DNA of 58,939 nt from JANLQX01 sp031368095 (GTDB lineage: Bacteria > Actinomycetota > Acidimicrobiia > Acidimicrobiales > JANYDT01). Made by a program: the position numbers and the translations under genes. Under the pieces are notes generated by a model. It was given only the letters and a program-made list of their open reading frames with translations, ran no database searches and was not told where the DNA came from. Shown in pieces: positions 1 through 7,851 of this stretch; the stretch's first letter is position 1; every line of letters starts with the position of its first letter. Where the stretch lies: positions 1 to 58,939 of the forward strand of contig JANLQX010000514.1 in NCBI GenBank assembly GCA_031368095.1. Reading direction: 5' to 3'.

Positions 1-141
1 AATATTCGGCGACTCAAAGGGCGCTTGGAAGCCCTTTCCAAAACTAAGACCCAAGAGGAAACGGAAACGATCGGCGAAGCCGCCACCGTGAACGATTGCC
101 CGGCAGAAAACAGGATCCGCTTGACGTTCCCGGGCAAGCCC
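1..141. repeat. 141-bp terminal direct repeat (copy 1), circular join
   Basis: Bases 1-141 are identical to 58799-58939. The repeat has no structure of its own and lies inside a coding frame that stays open across the join, which is what overlapping ends of a circular or circularly permuted molecule look like. The length of 141 equals a common maximum k-mer size of short-read assemblers, so the repeat is more likely an assembly overlap than a biological terminal repeat. The unique genome length would be 58,798 bp. Confidence 0.93.
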
Positions 142-279
142 AGTGAGGAAGTCCGAAAGGAATTAAAGTCGGGAGGCTTTAAGTGGACTCCTTCTTTGGG
201 GGTGTGGCAGGCTTATCGCAACCAAAGAACAACCTCTCTGGCAATGAAAATTGCCCAGGTAGGCGCGCGCGCGGAGTAG
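1..279 (+). CDS. 3' part of join-spanning gene, DNA-associated phage protein of unknown function
   Basis: This is the end of a 311-residue protein that starts at 58142 and continues in frame through the circular join. The C-terminal segment has a basic, aromatic module, roughly RLTFPGKPSEEVRKELKSGG followed by FKWTPSLGVWQAYRN. I recognise this type of ending from the tails of many phage and plasmid polyvalent proteins (DUF3560-like context), where its function is unsettled. It ends with TAG just before the 313-340 promoter. An ATG is not present here; a TTG at 25 would give an 84-residue protein but is not needed once the ends are joined. Confidence 0.8.
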   Translation, partial: NIRRLKGRLEALSKTKTQEETETIGEAATVNDCPAENRIRLTFPGKPSEEVRKELKSGGFKWTPSLGVWQAYRNQRTTSLAMKIAQVGARAE

Positions 280-304
280 TAGCTGCCTTAATTCAATGGA
301 ATAA

Positions 305-340
305 TAAAGGTGTTGACAGTTATCCACCTATAACTATATT
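305..340 (+). promoter_or_regulatory. Promoter with overlapping TAAAGGTG operator-like palindrome
   Basis: TTGACA at 313-318 and TATATT at 335-340 are separated by 16 bp, a sigma70-type promoter. TAAAGGTG at 305-312 and CACCT at 325-329 are inverted about the -35 with 12 bp between them, in the same geometry as at 54032-54059. A TGGAATA half-site lies immediately upstream (297-303). It should drive the Gp3-like gene and the SbcDC fusion. An SD-like CGGAGGA precedes the GTG start at 366. Confidence 0.8.
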
Positions 341-365
341 TCAATCTTAAACCAACGGAGGAAAA

Positions 366-1166
366 GTGTTAGAGACAACAATCAAAAGGGCGGCAGGCGG
401 GAATGCTTGGAGACGCCTTGGCAAAATAAAATTGGGGGTAAAAGTCCCAATAGGTGATCCCGCTGACGGGAAATCAAGACCACAAGACTTGGAGTACTTC
501 GTAATTCCGGATGCTTACAAGGAAACCCTTGGAGAAAAGCCGCAGGAGCTTTCGATCGTCCTTGCCAATCCTGACCTACGGCAAAATTTCGATTCCCGCG
601 CCGTGATGTACTTGGGAAATGGATCCAAGGCCTGCCATACCGAGGACGATAGGACTGCGCACCGATATATGAAGGTGCCAGGCGGGGATCAAAAATACAG
701 GTGGTGCGATATTGCATGCCCAAATGTGGAATGCGAGTATCGGCTTTCTAAGCAGTGCCAGGAGCGAGGCTATTTCAGCTTTATGGTTCCGGCATGCGGG
801 GAAATCGGCGTGTTCCTTCTCATTCTGGCGTCAAAGGTCGGCATCACCCAAATTTATACTGCTCTCAAGGTTCTGGAATCTCTTTGCGTTGGTCGTCCAA
901 ACGGTATGGCCGGCATCAGGCTTAAATTGCGAAGGGAACGCAAGGAGTTTTTTCAAGACTTTAAGGGCACCGGCCAACAGTCAAAGGTCGTGAAGTGGAT
1001 CCCAATGGTGGAGATCGATTTCGCTTCCCTTTTGGCAGATGACAAGCGCAGGCTCGGGCCGATGCTCGGGCAGCCAGTCCTCCTTCCATCTTTTACAGGC
1101 GAGGCTTTGGCATTGGACAGCGAATATGATTTGGACGACGAACAACATGAAGGGCAGGAAACGTGA
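366..1166 (+). CDS. Gp3/recombination-directionality-factor-like zinc-binding protein
   Basis: 266 residues, GTG start chosen for the SD CGGAGGA seven bases upstream and the promoter just before it. The middle carries a cysteine cluster (CDIACPNVECEYR then CQERG) followed by a conserved-looking core about FSFMVPACGEIGVFLLI. This layout matches the Gp3-like family (phiC31 gp3-type RDF, often annotated as hydrolase or metal-binding protein). In phiC31 the factor redirects a serine integrase; here the integrase is a tyrosine enzyme with its own excisionase, so the job is more likely general replication or recombination. The stop overlaps the next start by four bases (1163-1166), so it is coupled to the SbcDC gene. 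The acidic tail (DSEYDLDDEQHEG) may be a protein contact. Family call moderate, role inferred. Confidence 0.6.
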   Translation: MLETTIKRAAGGNAWRRLGKIKLGVKVPIGDPADGKSRPQDLEYFVIPDAYKETLGEKPQELSIVLANPDLRQNFDSRAVMYLGNGSKACHTEDDRTAHRYMKVPGGDQKYRWCDIACPNVECEYRLSKQCQERGYFSFMVPACGEIGVFLLILASKVGITQIYTALKVLESLCVGRPNGMAGIRLKLRRERKEFFQDFKGTGQQSKVVKWIPMVEIDFASLLADDKRRLGPMLGQPVLLPSFTGEALALDSEYDLDDEQHEGQET

Positions 1167-4100
1167 AACTCATTATAACAGGCGACTGGCAATTAGACAG
1201 CAACCCAGCTTACGACAAGGTGAACCCGCTCACGAACCGGAGCACTCGCTTTGATGAAAACGTGGAAACCATCGAACGGATGCTGGATGATGGAATGGCG
1301 AAGGGTGCTGACGGGCTTCTACATCTTGGCGACCTAACCGAGAACCGCGATCCGAAGGCGATCGAAATGGCGGCGGCGGCGCGGCTTTTTGAGCATGTGT
1401 TGAGAAAGGATCGCAGAGTTTGGGGAGTAGCAGGGAATCACGACGGGAGCTTTTTCGAGGTTTCGAGCTCCAGCTTTGCCCCTCTGGCAGCCATGCGACC
1501 CGATCAATTCACCTTGTTTCACAAAGTTACCTATGACCCAGGGCTGCGCATGCTCGCGGTACCGTATATTCACCGCGCAACTCCAGCGGAGATTCGTGCT
1601 TTGGTTGAGAGCGCCTATCCGGAGGATATAGGGCACGGTCCTGTTTTCGGAGCTGTCCATTATGGTTTGCGAGGCTGCACTGTTGGCGCCAGGAACCAGG
1701 TTCTACCGGGTGATTATCTAGGCCCAGACGAATTATTAGCACGACCCCTCGATCATGTTTTTGCCGGGCACATTCATAAAGCGCAGGAAGTTGATTTGAA
1801 CGGCGTGCCAGGATGGCATCCCGGATCGCCTATTATTTGCGATATGGGGGAAAGGGTAGACCGAAAAACCTACTTACTTTTTGATACTATTAGCCGAAAG
1901 GTGGAGGTTTTCGACGTGCCAAAGCGTCGAAATTGGGTTTCCGTGGTCTATGGGCCCGATATATCCAATAAAACCCCGGAATGGGGCCCGGAAGACCTTT
2001 TAAGGGTAACCGGTACCTATGAGAAGCCCGATTACCCCAAAGGAACCTTAGAGGCGGCTTTCAAGGCGGGCCTACCACGTCCTTTTGCCCTCGAAGTTGA
2101 GGTGAAAAGCGCCAAAGTCGAAAGGGCATTAAGATCGTTATCCGTGACCAGTGCGGGAGGTTTGCGGGAGGCTTTACAAACTTATGTCCGAGAGAAATAC
2201 CCACGGCAAAGCGATACCCCTGGGCCAATCGGCCCTGCCACAGAATTGGCATTGGCCGCGCTCCAAGAGCAAGGCGGATTGAGTTACTGTTCGCAGATTT
2301 ATCCGTCCGAGATCAGCATTTCGAACTTTATGACCTTTGCAAAGCTTACCCGCCAATTTGCAACAGGAGATCCAATGCTTATCGCCGGCGAAAATGGAGT
2401 GGGGAAGACCAACTTTTTCGAAGCGATTCTGTGGGCGCTTACCGGGCGAACATCCAAAGGCCTGGACTTGGCCGGTGTGGTGAGGCAAGGGACTCAGGAA
2501 GCCGAAGTGATTATGGGTTTACTTGGAAGCAACGACGATGAGGAAGACCAGCATTTCCGGATCTCTCGATCTGTAAAGCTATCGAAGGCAGGAAAGCCGT
2601 CTCAGCGTTTGACGCTTGAAAGGATGCATCCGGTAACCCTTGCATGGGATAAAACCCTTTCCGATGGGTCCCAGGCGGAAATCCAGGGCCGGATTGACGG
2701 ATTGGTTGGCGGATCCTTTCTTACCCTACGCACCACCAATTTCAAGTTCCAAAAGGACAACAGCCCGTTTATTGCGTGCCATCCTACCGAACGAAAGGCG
2801 GTAATCGGGGAGGTCACCGGCCTTGCGCCTTTAGGAAGGGCGTTCAAAGCTTTGGACGCAAAGAGGCTGGAAAGCGCTCGGGCATTTCAGGCGGGAAAGG
2901 ATCGCCTATCCGGAATGGTTGTCGCGGGCGAGGGTAATGACTCGCAAATCGCACAGTATCGACACGACGAAGAAATTGTTTCCGCTGAAATGGAGGCGGC
3001 GCGCGCCGAGGCGCCTTTGGCAGAAGCTGTAGTGGAAGCAGCAAATGAAGCGTCACGCAAGGCCAAGAGCGAAGCCATGGAGATTGAGACGCAATACCGC
3101 GAACAGCCAAATACGGAGGCTATAGCGAAAGCTTCGGCCCAGGCGCATGCCACGTTTGAAGCGGCGTACCAATCCGGACGGGCAGAGAAGGTTAAATCGC
3201 ATGGAGCGCTGAAGGCAAGCATCGCCAGTGCCATGGCAGAGTTAACCGAAACGAAGGTGCCGACGAAGGATGAGTTACAGGTTTTGGAGGCTAATTCGGC
3301 GGCATTGACCGGCGCCAGGGAATCGCTTCGCTCCGAAATGGCTTTAGCCCGCAACGATTTATCAACCGTAGAGGTGAGGGCTTCTGCATTGGGGGCGGCT
3401 GTCGCTACCCACGGGGTTGCTTTACGGAATGCAGAACACGAGCTGCATGCCCTAGGTGAAATCCAGGCCGAAGCGGAGGTAATAGCTGCTCGGGACATGG
3501 CGGAGGCGGAAGCGGCGGAATCCGTGGAGGCCTATAATCTCGCTCTCCAGGAGTGCGTCACAGTAAGAGAAGCGGCCAAGGCTTTGGCGGATAGGGCTGC
3601 ATCACTTTTGGCAGAGAAAAGCGCTTTCTCCGGCAAGGACGTGGGGGCGTGCTCCAGGTGCGGGCAGGCAATCGACTCCACCCACATGCTAATGGAGATA
3701 GCGCGTATCGACGGAGAAATTGAAGCCAACGCGCTGCTTATTCAGGAGGTCGCAACCAAAACCAAAGAGGCTAACACGGCCTTTATTGCTTCGACCGCAA
3801 GGAAAACCACGGCACAGGAGAACGCGAAAAAAGCGAGCGAAGCGTTCCACTCCTTGAAGCTTAAAACCCAGTTACACCAATCCATGACCGTGAAAGCGCA
3901 AGATCTTAAGAATTCCTTAGCTACAGCCGAGGCTGAGCACGCCAAAAAGAAAAGCGAATCGGAAAACTTGGTTAGGGTTGTGGCTAGGGTGTATGCCGAA
4001 CTGGCTTCTTCCGAAGCTCAGGTTGCTAAGGCTATTTTAGAGGCCACGACTGCGAGAGCAAGTGTGCAAAAAGCAGAATCTACCCGGGGGAGGCTGGAAG

Positions 4101-5020
4101 CCTTAAACGCCCAGTTGGAGGAATTGACGGCGGCAGGGATTCGCGAGCGAGCGGAATACGAAGCGGAAATTGTGAGACTGATTGTAGTCGCCGAGGAAGC
4201 GAAGCTAGCGCATGACGGGCAGGTAATTTTGTTGAGCATCCTTCGGGAAAAGATGGAGGCGGCCCGATTGGCGGTTGAGGCAGCCAATACCAATCTGACA
4301 ACCGTGACGCTGGCGCTCCATGCTTTGCGCACAAGGATCAGTGTGGCGGAGCAGCGAGCGGAGAGCATCAAAACCGCAATTGCTAGACTTGTCTCGCAGC
4401 AGAGCACGTTGGTAGAAGCCCGGTTCGAGTTGGGCTTGATGAAGGAGCGCTCGGAGATAGACGAATGCGCCGCAGGGCTCCTGGACGCGCGTAGCGGGCT
4501 ACCCGTGTACCTGATTGACCAAGCACTTCCATTCTTGGAGGATCGAATCAACTACTATTTAACCATGCTTGGCATGGAGCGCCTGGTCGTGCAGCTTAGT
4601 ACTTTGGCGGAGGATAAGGAAACCCTAGCGGTATTAATCGACAATGGGCGGCCAGGGCCCAGGCTGGACGTGGCGGCCTATTCCGGAGGCCAGCTTGACC
4701 GCGTGGAATACGGTGTTAAATGTGCCCTTGCGGACTTGGCAAGGCAGAGCAGAGGGGTAACCTTTGGGCTCGTTTGCTTTGATGAACCGAGTGGCGGGTT
4801 AAATGCGGCCGGTAAGGATGCGTTGATAAGCCTCCTGTACGAGCGCTGTTCGGCGTACCCCGTCACCATTTTGACCAGCCATGATGAAGCCCTTATACGC
4901 GCATTTCACAATCAAATCCGGTTTGGGCAGGGGCCTGATGAGGAAACTATTGTATTGGGGGAACAAGTAGGGTTAGAAATAAAGGAGAATTTAGTGAAGG
5001 AGATGGCCGCAGTCGATTAA
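1163..5020 (+). CDS. Single-chain SbcD-SbcC (Mre11-Rad50-like) nuclease/ATPase
   Basis: 1285 residues combine what are normally two proteins. Residues 1-330 are an SbcD/Mre11-type phosphoesterase: motif I GDWQ (D8, Q10), GDL (D57), GNHD (N92, H93), a VHYG histidine (H166) and GHIH (H203, H205). Motif I normally reads DxH, so the first metal-binding histidine is replaced by Gln. From about 375 an SbcC/Rad50 ATPase begins: Walker A GENGVGKT at 409-416, a long Ala/Glu-rich coiled coil, a zinc hook CSRC at 830-833 in the middle, a second coiled coil, the signature SGGQ at 1174-1177 and Walker B CFDEP with D1207/E1208. Expected activity is ATP-dependent processing of DNA ends during phage replication or recombination. 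It starts inside the end of the previous gene (ATGA-type overlap). The fusion and the His-to-Gln change are the odd points. Confidence 0.93.
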   Translation: MKLIITGDWQLDSNPAYDKVNPLTNRSTRFDENVETIERMLDDGMAKGADGLLHLGDLTENRDPKAIEMAAAARLFEHVLRKDRRVWGVAGNHDGSFFEVSSSSFAPLAAMRPDQFTLFHKVTYDPGLRMLAVPYIHRATPAEIRALVESAYPEDIGHGPVFGAVHYGLRGCTVGARNQVLPGDYLGPDELLARPLDHVFAGHIHKAQEVDLNGVPGWHPGSPIICDMGERVDRKTYLLFDTISRKVEVFDVPKRRNWVSVVYGPDISNKTPEWGPEDLLRVTGTYEKPDYPKGTLEAAFKAGLPRPFALEVEVKSAKVERALRSLSVTSAGGLREALQTYVREKYPRQSDTPGPIGPATELALAALQEQGGLSYCSQIYPSEISISNFMTFAKLTRQFATGDPMLIAGENGVGKTNFFEAILWALTGRTSKGLDLAGVVRQGTQEAEVIMGLLGSNDDEEDQHFRISRSVKLSKAGKPSQRLTLERMHPVTLAWDKTLSDGSQAEIQGRIDGLVGGSFLTLRTTNFKFQKDNSPFIACHPTERKAVIGEVTGLAPLGRAFKALDAKRLESARAFQAGKDRLSGMVVAGEGNDSQIAQYRHDEEIVSAEMEAARAEAPLAEAVVEAANEASRKAKSEAMEIETQYREQPNTEAIAKASAQAHATFEAAYQSGRAEKVKSHGALKASIASAMAELTETKVPTKDELQVLEANSAALTGARESLRSEMALARNDLSTVEVRASALGAAVATHGVALRNAEHELHALGEIQAEAEVIAARDMAEAEAAESVEAYNLALQECVTVREAAKALADRAASLLAEKSAFSGKDVGACSRCGQAIDSTHMLMEIARIDGEIEANALLIQEVATKTKEANTAFIASTARKTTAQENAKKASEAFHSLKLKTQLHQSMTVKAQDLKNSLATAEAEHAKKKSESENLVRVVARVYAELASSEAQVAKAILEATTARASVQKAESTRGRLEALNAQLEELTAAGIRERAEYEAEIVRLIVVAEEAKLAHDGQVILLSILREKMEAARLAVEAANTNLTTVTLALHALRTRISVAEQRAESIKTAIARLVSQQSTLVEARFELGLMKERSEIDECAAGLLDARSGLPVYLIDQALPFLEDRINYYLTMLGMERLVVQLSTLAEDKETLAVLIDNGRPGPRLDVAAYSGGQLDRVEYGVKCALADLARQSRGVTFGLVCFDEPSGGLNAAGKDALISLLYERCSAYPVTILTSHDEALIRAFHNQIRFGQGPDEETIVLGEQVGLEIKENLVKEMAAVD

Positions 5021-5025
5021 AATAT

Positions 5026-5041
5026 TATTCCAGTTATTCCA
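5026..5041 (+). promoter_or_regulatory. Two direct TATTCCA half-sites
   Basis: TATTCCA occurs at 5026-5032 and 5035-5041, nine bases apart, filling the short gap between the SbcDC stop and the SD (AAAAGGAG) of the next gene. The same heptamer or its complement recurs in at least eight non-coding gaps of this genome. The regulator is unknown. Confidence 0.45.
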
Positions 5042-5057
5042 TAAAAGGAGCAACAGA

Positions 5058-5474
5058 ATGACCAGTGAACAACCAGGACAGGTAGAAGGAGCAGGGGAAA
5101 TGAACGAGCAAAAGCCGGTGGATATTGAGGCAATAAGGGCCAGAGCAAACGCAGCAACTCCAGGGCCATGGGGGACAGGCCATAATGATACCTATGTATC
5201 TGGCCCGTTAACGGATGGGGAATGGGACTGGATTATAGGTGATATTCCGGTCGATGACGGGCAAGAGCAAGAGGATTACAGAGGACATCGGATAAAGGAA
5301 AATTGCATATTTGTGGCCAATGCCCGCCAAGACGTTCCCGCCCTATGCGATGATGTTGAAGCCCTGCGCTATACGCTAACCGTTTTACGCATCATGGCTG
5401 TACAAGCGCAGTCCATAGGGAAAGACATAAACCCAAGTAAAATACTAGAGGAGTTAAACCGTGAGCATAGATAA
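5058..5474 (+). CDS. Hypothetical phage protein with 'ARANAATPGPW' motif
   Basis: 138 residues; ATG preceded by a good SD (AAAAGGAG). After an acidic leader, residues about 25-45 read IRARANAATPGPW and residues about 85-105 read FVANARQDVPALCDDVEALR. This pair of motifs is widespread in small phage and prophage proteins of unknown function. The second half is predicted helical. The following gene (5461) carries the same ALCDEVEALR segment, so the two are partial duplicates. No catalytic motif is visible. Confidence 0.65.
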   Translation: MTSEQPGQVEGAGEMNEQKPVDIEAIRARANAATPGPWGTGHNDTYVSGPLTDGEWDWIIGDIPVDDGQEQEDYRGHRIKENCIFVANARQDVPALCDDVEALRYTLTVLRIMAVQAQSIGKDINPSKILEELNREHR

Positions 5475-5691
5475 ACCGGTGGATTTGGACGCATTGATCG
5501 AACAGCTACTAGATGATGACCAGGACTTCCCAGGGCCAAACGTCCTGGTTAAAGTTTTGCGGGAATTAAAGGATGCCAGAGCCCTATGCGATGAGGTTGA
5601 AGCCCTGAGGGAACGGGTGAAGGAGTTGGAAAAAAAGAACCGTGACATCTTAGACTCTTTAGATGACGATATTCCTGAGTACAACGATTGA
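5461..5691 (+). CDS. Small acidic coiled-coil protein, partial paralogue of its neighbour
   Basis: 76 residues, GTG start, overlapping the previous stop by 14 bases. Contains ALCDEVEALRERVKELEKK, which repeats the end of the 5058 protein and extends it into a coiled coil, then an acidic tail. Codon-level coupling suggests one operon. Function not recognised. Confidence 0.6.
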   Translation: MSIDKPVDLDALIEQLLDDDQDFPGPNVLVKVLRELKDARALCDEVEALRERVKELEKKNRDILDSLDDDIPEYND

Positions 5692-5870
5692 AAGCCTTGC
5701 GTGTAGTTAAATGCTGCGTTTGCGGACTCGGAACCGTTGAATCGTTAGGGTATCCATTGGGAGGTGACCCAGATAATGTTATCGGCCCCTTTTGCTGGAA
5801 ATGTTATAACATTAGATACGAGAGAAGAAGAATAAAACAGGAACCAACCAAAGGAACGGAGAAGGTATGA
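5688..5870 (+). CDS. Small zinc-ribbon-like protein
   Basis: 60 residues with KCCVCGLG near the N-terminus and FCWKC about 25 residues later, a CxxC-CxxC layout suited to one zinc ion, then a basic tail. The start is TTG at 5688, overlapping the previous TGA (TTGA), consistent with coupling; no ATG is available in frame near this point. Function unknown. Confidence 0.55.
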   Translation: MKALRVVKCCVCGLGTVESLGYPLGGDPDNVIGPFCWKCYNIRYERRRIKQEPTKGTEKV

Positions 5871-6079
5871 AGCGGATAGAAACAAAATGGGCAGAGGTAA
5901 GCAAACAATTGAATCCATTGAGGTCTAAAGAAGTTAAAGAATCTCAACGGCTTATGTTTTTTGCTGGTGCCTGTGCAGTCGCTGAATTGTTGGTAGAGGC
6001 TGAGAAGTCACCCTATGGCGTACAAATCATAGAGGACTTTGGCCGAGAATTGGCCGAGTGGGGAGAAATGAATGGATAA
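5867..6079 (+). CDS. Small hypothetical helical protein
   Basis: 70 residues, ATG overlapping the previous TGA (ATGA). Predicted mostly helical with an alanine-rich central helix (FFAGACAVAELLVEAE). It ends the rightward early operon and is followed by a convergent leftward gene, with about 30 AT-rich bases and no clear terminator between them. Not recognised. Confidence 0.6.
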   Translation: MKRIETKWAEVSKQLNPLRSKEVKESQRLMFFAGACAVAELLVEAEKSPYGVQIIEDFGRELAEWGEMNG

Positions 6080-6111
6080 GGCTACAATCACATGAAATAT
6101 GAATGTTTATA

Positions 6112-6624
6112 TTACCAATTGCTTTTTTCTTTTGCGTGCGACAGTGATGCCTTAATTTGAGCACCAAATGCCAGGAGCTTTGGCTTAATGTCGCTCATCT
6201 GCCCTTTGGACCATACAGGGTTTTCCCCTGCCGATATAGTGGTAACAGAATTCGAAAAATAGGGGTGATAGACTTTTAAATTTGAAAAGCTCAATCTAAA
6301 CTTTTCATCCTTCACTTCCACTTTCATTGTGAATAGAACTTTGTTCCCCTCCTGTCCGATGCAGCTAAGACCTTCGCATGGATAGCCTACCATTCCATTG
6401 CCTATCAAACTTCCATCTTCTTTGTTTTCATACTCCAGAACCGCTTTAGAGGACTTAAAATTCTCTGCGATCCAAATCTTAACTCCATCGAATAGCGAGT
6501 CCTTTGCAAACCCAGGAACCTGAAAAACCTGCTCTATTTCGAGCTCTTGTGGTTTTGCTTGTTGCGAGCTGGCGCAGGCCAACATAAGGATTGGCGCTAA
6601 AATGATGAAAAGATTCTTAAGCAT
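6112..6624 (-). CDS. Predicted lipoprotein (lysogenic conversion candidate)
   Basis: 170 residues on the minus strand. A short basic start and hydrophobic stretch (NLFIILAPILMLACASSQ) ends in a lipobox-like MLAC, so Cys16 is the probable lipidated residue; the -3 position is Met rather than the usual Leu. The rest is soluble, with beta-strand character. It follows the XRE repressor on the same strand, the position where lambdoid phages keep genes expressed from the prophage such as superinfection exclusion or surface conversion proteins. Role inferred from position and lipidation only. Confidence 0.65.
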   Translation of the reverse strand: MLKNLFIILAPILMLACASSQQAKPQELEIEQVFQVPGFAKDSLFDGVKIWIAENFKSSKAVLEYENKEDGSLIGNGMVGYPCEGLSCIGQEGNKVLFTMKVEVKDEKFRLSFSNLKVYHPYFSNSVTTISAGENPVWSKGQMSDIKPKLLAFGAQIKASLSHAKEKSNW

Positions 6625-6674
6625 AAGGTCCTTTTTTTATCGATTTGACTGGGTTTATCTGGAAATGGAGAAGT

Positions 6675-6974
6675 CTATTTACGGAGGATATCAAGCACTT
6701 TTTCCAATTTATCTTTCAACATGGAAATATCCGCCTTCAGCGATCCAAGGTCGCCAGCAATCTCCTCTCTGGTGACCCAAACATTCTCGGATCTTGTCTC
6801 ATGGGGAAAGCTATCGGCATAGCCCATTCTCCTTAATTTTCCCTGAATTTTTCCGGGAACGGAAACTCTTCCGGTCTCGTACGCCGAGTAGGATTTTTGG
6901 TTAGATCCAAGTTTTTGAGCCATTTCGGTTTGCGTCAAACCCTTTTCTATACGCCAATTCTTTAAATTTTGCAT
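6675..6974 (-). CDS. XRE-family HTH repressor, candidate immunity repressor
   Basis: 99 residues on the minus strand. Residues 1-55 form a Cro/C1-type helix-turn-helix: LTQTEMAQKLGSNQKSYSAY then ETGR. The C-terminal third (LKADISMLKDKLEKVLDIL) looks like a dimerising coiled coil in place of a LexA/CI protease domain, so control by self-cleavage is not expected. It is divergent from the 7092 gene, and the space between holds a promoter, a palindrome and flanking TTTGGTAAA repeats, the layout of a genetic switch. A weak minus-strand promoter (TTGCTC, 17 bp, TATAGA) can be read just upstream. Confidence 0.8.
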   Translation of the reverse strand: MQNLKNWRIEKGLTQTEMAQKLGSNQKSYSAYETGRVSVPGKIQGKLRRMGYADSFPHETRSENVWVTREEIAGDLGSLKADISMLKDKLEKVLDILRK

Positions 6975-6997
6975 AATTTAGCCGTTTCTATAAATAC

Positions 6998-7071
6998 TTT
7001 GGTAAATCCGAGCAATTACTTGACATACCCAAGTAATCTAGAGTATCTTTATGTATGTGCAATTTGGTAAA
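6998..7071 (+). promoter_or_regulatory. Switch region: promoter with operator palindrome and flanking repeats
   Basis: A rightward promoter TTGACA (7020-7025) and TATCTT (7044-7049, 18-bp spacer) sits inside a perfect 8-bp inverted repeat ATTACTTG / CAAGTAAT (7015-7022 and 7030-7037). TTTGGTAAA occurs as a direct repeat on both sides (6998-7006 and 7063-7071). Binding at the palindrome would occlude the -35. The likely ligand is the divergent XRE protein. Confidence 0.65.
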
Positions 7072-7091
7072 CAACAAGAAAGGCTTAAAAC

Positions 7092-7280
7092 ATGAGTTCC
7101 ACAAAAAAGACCCCCTCTCTAATAATTGCAGTAGATAAAGAAACCAGTATGAAAGTTAGAGAGCTTCAATTTGAATTTTTCATAAAAACCGATGGGGGAA
7201 GAGTTTCCCAAAGCGCTATAGCCAACAAGGCGTTTTCCAAAATTACCATAGCGGATTTTCTTCCTAAAAAAGAATCTTAA
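7092..7280 (+). CDS. Small hypothetical protein in Cro position
   Basis: 62 residues, first gene rightward of the switch. The segment IAVDKETSMKVRELQFEFF and the later SQSAIANKAF resemble a ribbon-helix-helix or short HTH layout, but the match is weak. By position it could antagonise the XRE repressor as Cro does. SD-like AGAAAGG about nine bases upstream. Function inferred from location only. Confidence 0.55.
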   Translation: MSSTKKTPSLIIAVDKETSMKVRELQFEFFIKTDGGRVSQSAIANKAFSKITIADFLPKKES

Positions 7281-7327
7281 TAACACTATAACCGTCTGTC
7301 AATAAATAAAATAGAGAGAACCAACAA

Positions 7328-7765
7328 ATGCTAAACACAATAAATAAACCATTACACGACAGTCATAATCGGTTTTCATCAATTCAAGATGTGTTTCCAA
7401 TCGATTTAGGTCATGCTTTAGAGCCAACACAGTCGAGTGAGTGTAGAGAGTACTCTACTCCATTCCGGATTTTTCCGACTAAAGGGAAGCCTGAATGCTA
7501 TTCGATTTTGTTCGCGTGCAGCTACCAAACAAAATATGGGTTCTATGATCTTTTAGGTGAAGGCATTCCAGAAGAGGTGGCAATCATGATTTTGGAGGCT
7601 GTTCACGAAAAAATGAAGAAGCCTGATTCAATCAACATGCGATCGCATTTTGCCCCAAGGTTCATTTTTATGTTGGCTGGTGCCGAAGTATGGGGAAATC
7701 GAGGTGAAACATGGTGGCATGGCTTAGCGTCGAAAAATTCTGTTTGTAAAGGAAATCGATGCTGA
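7328..7765 (+). CDS. Hypothetical early protein
   Basis: 145 residues, not recognised. It has a hydrophilic N-terminal third, then a compact core (CYSILFACSYQTKYGFYDLL, EEVAIMILEAVHEKM) and a Trp-rich end. It is expressed from the switch promoter together with 7092 and followed by a strong AT-rich hairpin at 7770-7805, which probably closes this transcript. Confidence 0.55.
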   Translation: MLNTINKPLHDSHNRFSSIQDVFPIDLGHALEPTQSSECREYSTPFRIFPTKGKPECYSILFACSYQTKYGFYDLLGEGIPEEVAIMILEAVHEKMKKPDSINMRSHFAPRFIFMLAGAEVWGNRGETWWHGLASKNSVCKGNRC

Positions 7766-7769
7766 AAAC

Positions 7770-7805
7770 AAATAACACAAATACCGCTTGTTATTTGTGT
7801 TATTT
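7770..7805 (+). terminator. AT-rich 14-bp perfect hairpin
   Basis: AAATAACACAAATA (7770-7783) pairs perfectly with TATTTGTGTTATTT (7792-7805) around an 8-base loop. It lies five bases after the stop of the 7328 gene. The stem is AT-rich and the T-tract is only the end of the arm, so termination would be modest. A protein-binding palindrome or part of an origin is an alternative. Confidence 0.5.
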
Positions 7806-7817
7806 AGTATACATTTG

Positions 7818-7834
7818 TGGAATAAGAGATTCCA
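7818..7834. promoter_or_regulatory. TGGAATA / ATTCCA inverted pair
   Basis: TGGAATA (7818-7824) faces ATTCCA (7829-7834) across four bases, a member of the recurrent half-site family. It sits between the AT-rich hairpin and the predicted pseudoknot upstream of the replication gene. Confidence 0.45.
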
Positions 7835-7851
7835 GAAATTTAAGGGACAGC

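Noticed and set aside
2887..3498. 203-residue minus-strand frame, and 4018-4551
   Set aside because: Ala/Ser-rich mirrors of the Ala/Glu-rich coiled coil of the SbcC part. They carry no domain and arise from codon bias.
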